Below are positions 62,320 to 62,475 of a stretch of 62,475 nt of DNA, piece by piece. A model generated the notes under the pieces. It was not told the origin of the DNA. It searched no databases and was given only the letters and a program-made list of their open reading frames with translations. This stretch comes from Betaproteobacteria bacterium (GTDB taxonomy: Bacteria; Pseudomonadota; Gammaproteobacteria; Burkholderiales; SG8-39): the NCBI GenBank assembly GCA_016210745.1, contig JACQTO010000118.1:1-62475 (forward strand), read 5' to 3'. The translations under genes and the position numbers were made by a program. Each line of letters begins with the position of its first letter. The stretch's first letter is position 1.

Positions 62320-62475
62320 CTACGCCCGCAGCGAGAGTCGGGTCCAGACCGGCAGGTGCACGCCGGCGCGCACGGTGGAGAATTTCATGAAGAAGTCCCC
62401 CAGCGCCGAAGCAATGCCGATCACCGCCATCGTGCCCATCGAGATCGGATTGGCCAACCCGGTGTAGGTCAGGTA
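62320..62475 (-). CDS. C-terminus of a TRAP permease (partial)
   Basis: Last 51 residues of a gene cut by the window end: YLTYTGLANPISMGTMAVIG then a charged end stopping at TAG (62320). Helical and hydrophobic at the start. Position beside the TAXI receptor suggests a fused DctQM-type TRAP permease, but too little is visible to name it. Confidence 0.6.
   Translation of the reverse strand, partial: YLTYTGLANPISMGTMAVIGIASALGDFFMKFSTVRAGVHLPVWTRLSLRA

Overview
The window is about 62.5 kb of high-GC DNA whose gene content suggests a betaproteobacterium of the Burkholderiales/Rhodocyclales kind. It carries two Bug-type tripartite tricarboxylate receptors, a TRAP DctPQM set, a TAXI receptor, a UbiD decarboxylase, and repeats and overlapping operons typical of that group. 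The assignment rests on gene families and base composition only. No rRNA, tRNA, CRISPR array, intact insertion sequence or prophage was seen.

Left block (1-16.5 kb, all minus strand). This is the most unusual part. Reading in the direction of transcription it has three ATP-grasp enzymes, a mannitol-1-phosphate-dehydrogenase-like polyol-phosphate oxidoreductase and a small three-helix-bundle protein, then an MFS transporter; the six are packed with 4-98 nt overlaps. They are followed by a secreted beta-propeller phytase with a duplicated C-terminal module, a HAD hydrolase, an alginate-export-type outer-membrane porin, a MacA-MacB-NodT efflux system and a second beta-propeller phytase with a poly-Asp tail. 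A decayed third phytase lies at 21.3-21.5 kb. The ATP-grasp proteins end in (D/E)xNxFPxxxGV motifs that resemble inositol-phosphate kinases of the ITPK family. With the phytases, this suggests an island for releasing, importing and re-phosphorylating inositol phosphates (inference).

Stress-signalling block (16.9-20.9 kb, plus strand). It encodes RsbR, RsbS, RsbT and RsbX stressosome proteins, then a histidine kinase with an RsbU_N-like N-terminus and a LuxR-type response regulator. This looks like a stressosome whose output is a two-component system rather than a sigma factor. The RsbR has lost both canonical phospho-threonines.

Middle (21-46 kb). A thiol/electrophile group (GNAT, glutathionyl-hydroquinone reductase, VOC protein, GST, Kef-type antiporter) is followed by TRAP transport genes, a Bug receptor, a D-2-hydroxyacid dehydrogenase and a MOT1-like molybdate/sulfate transporter. 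Next come DAHP synthase, a zinc-ribbon plus DUF364 pair, a Bug receptor with UbiD, a ferredoxin-NADP reductase, and an RHH/PIN toxin-antitoxin pair with a nonsense mutation in the toxin. A TPP enzyme and a NIPSNAP protein lie divergent from a LysR regulator.

Right (45-62 kb). Genes for a CoA-binding protein, a formate/nitrite channel, MetY, a gamma-glutamyltransferase, a PP2C phosphatase and a cytochrome P460 precede a 2155-residue lipase-RTX protein that sits directly after a small membrane protein gene (possible immunity partner). An HD-GYP protein and the receptor and truncated permease of a TAXI transporter close the window. Dispersed repeats include three copies of a long covarying hairpin and a REP cluster that supplies the stop codon of the MOT1-like gene.
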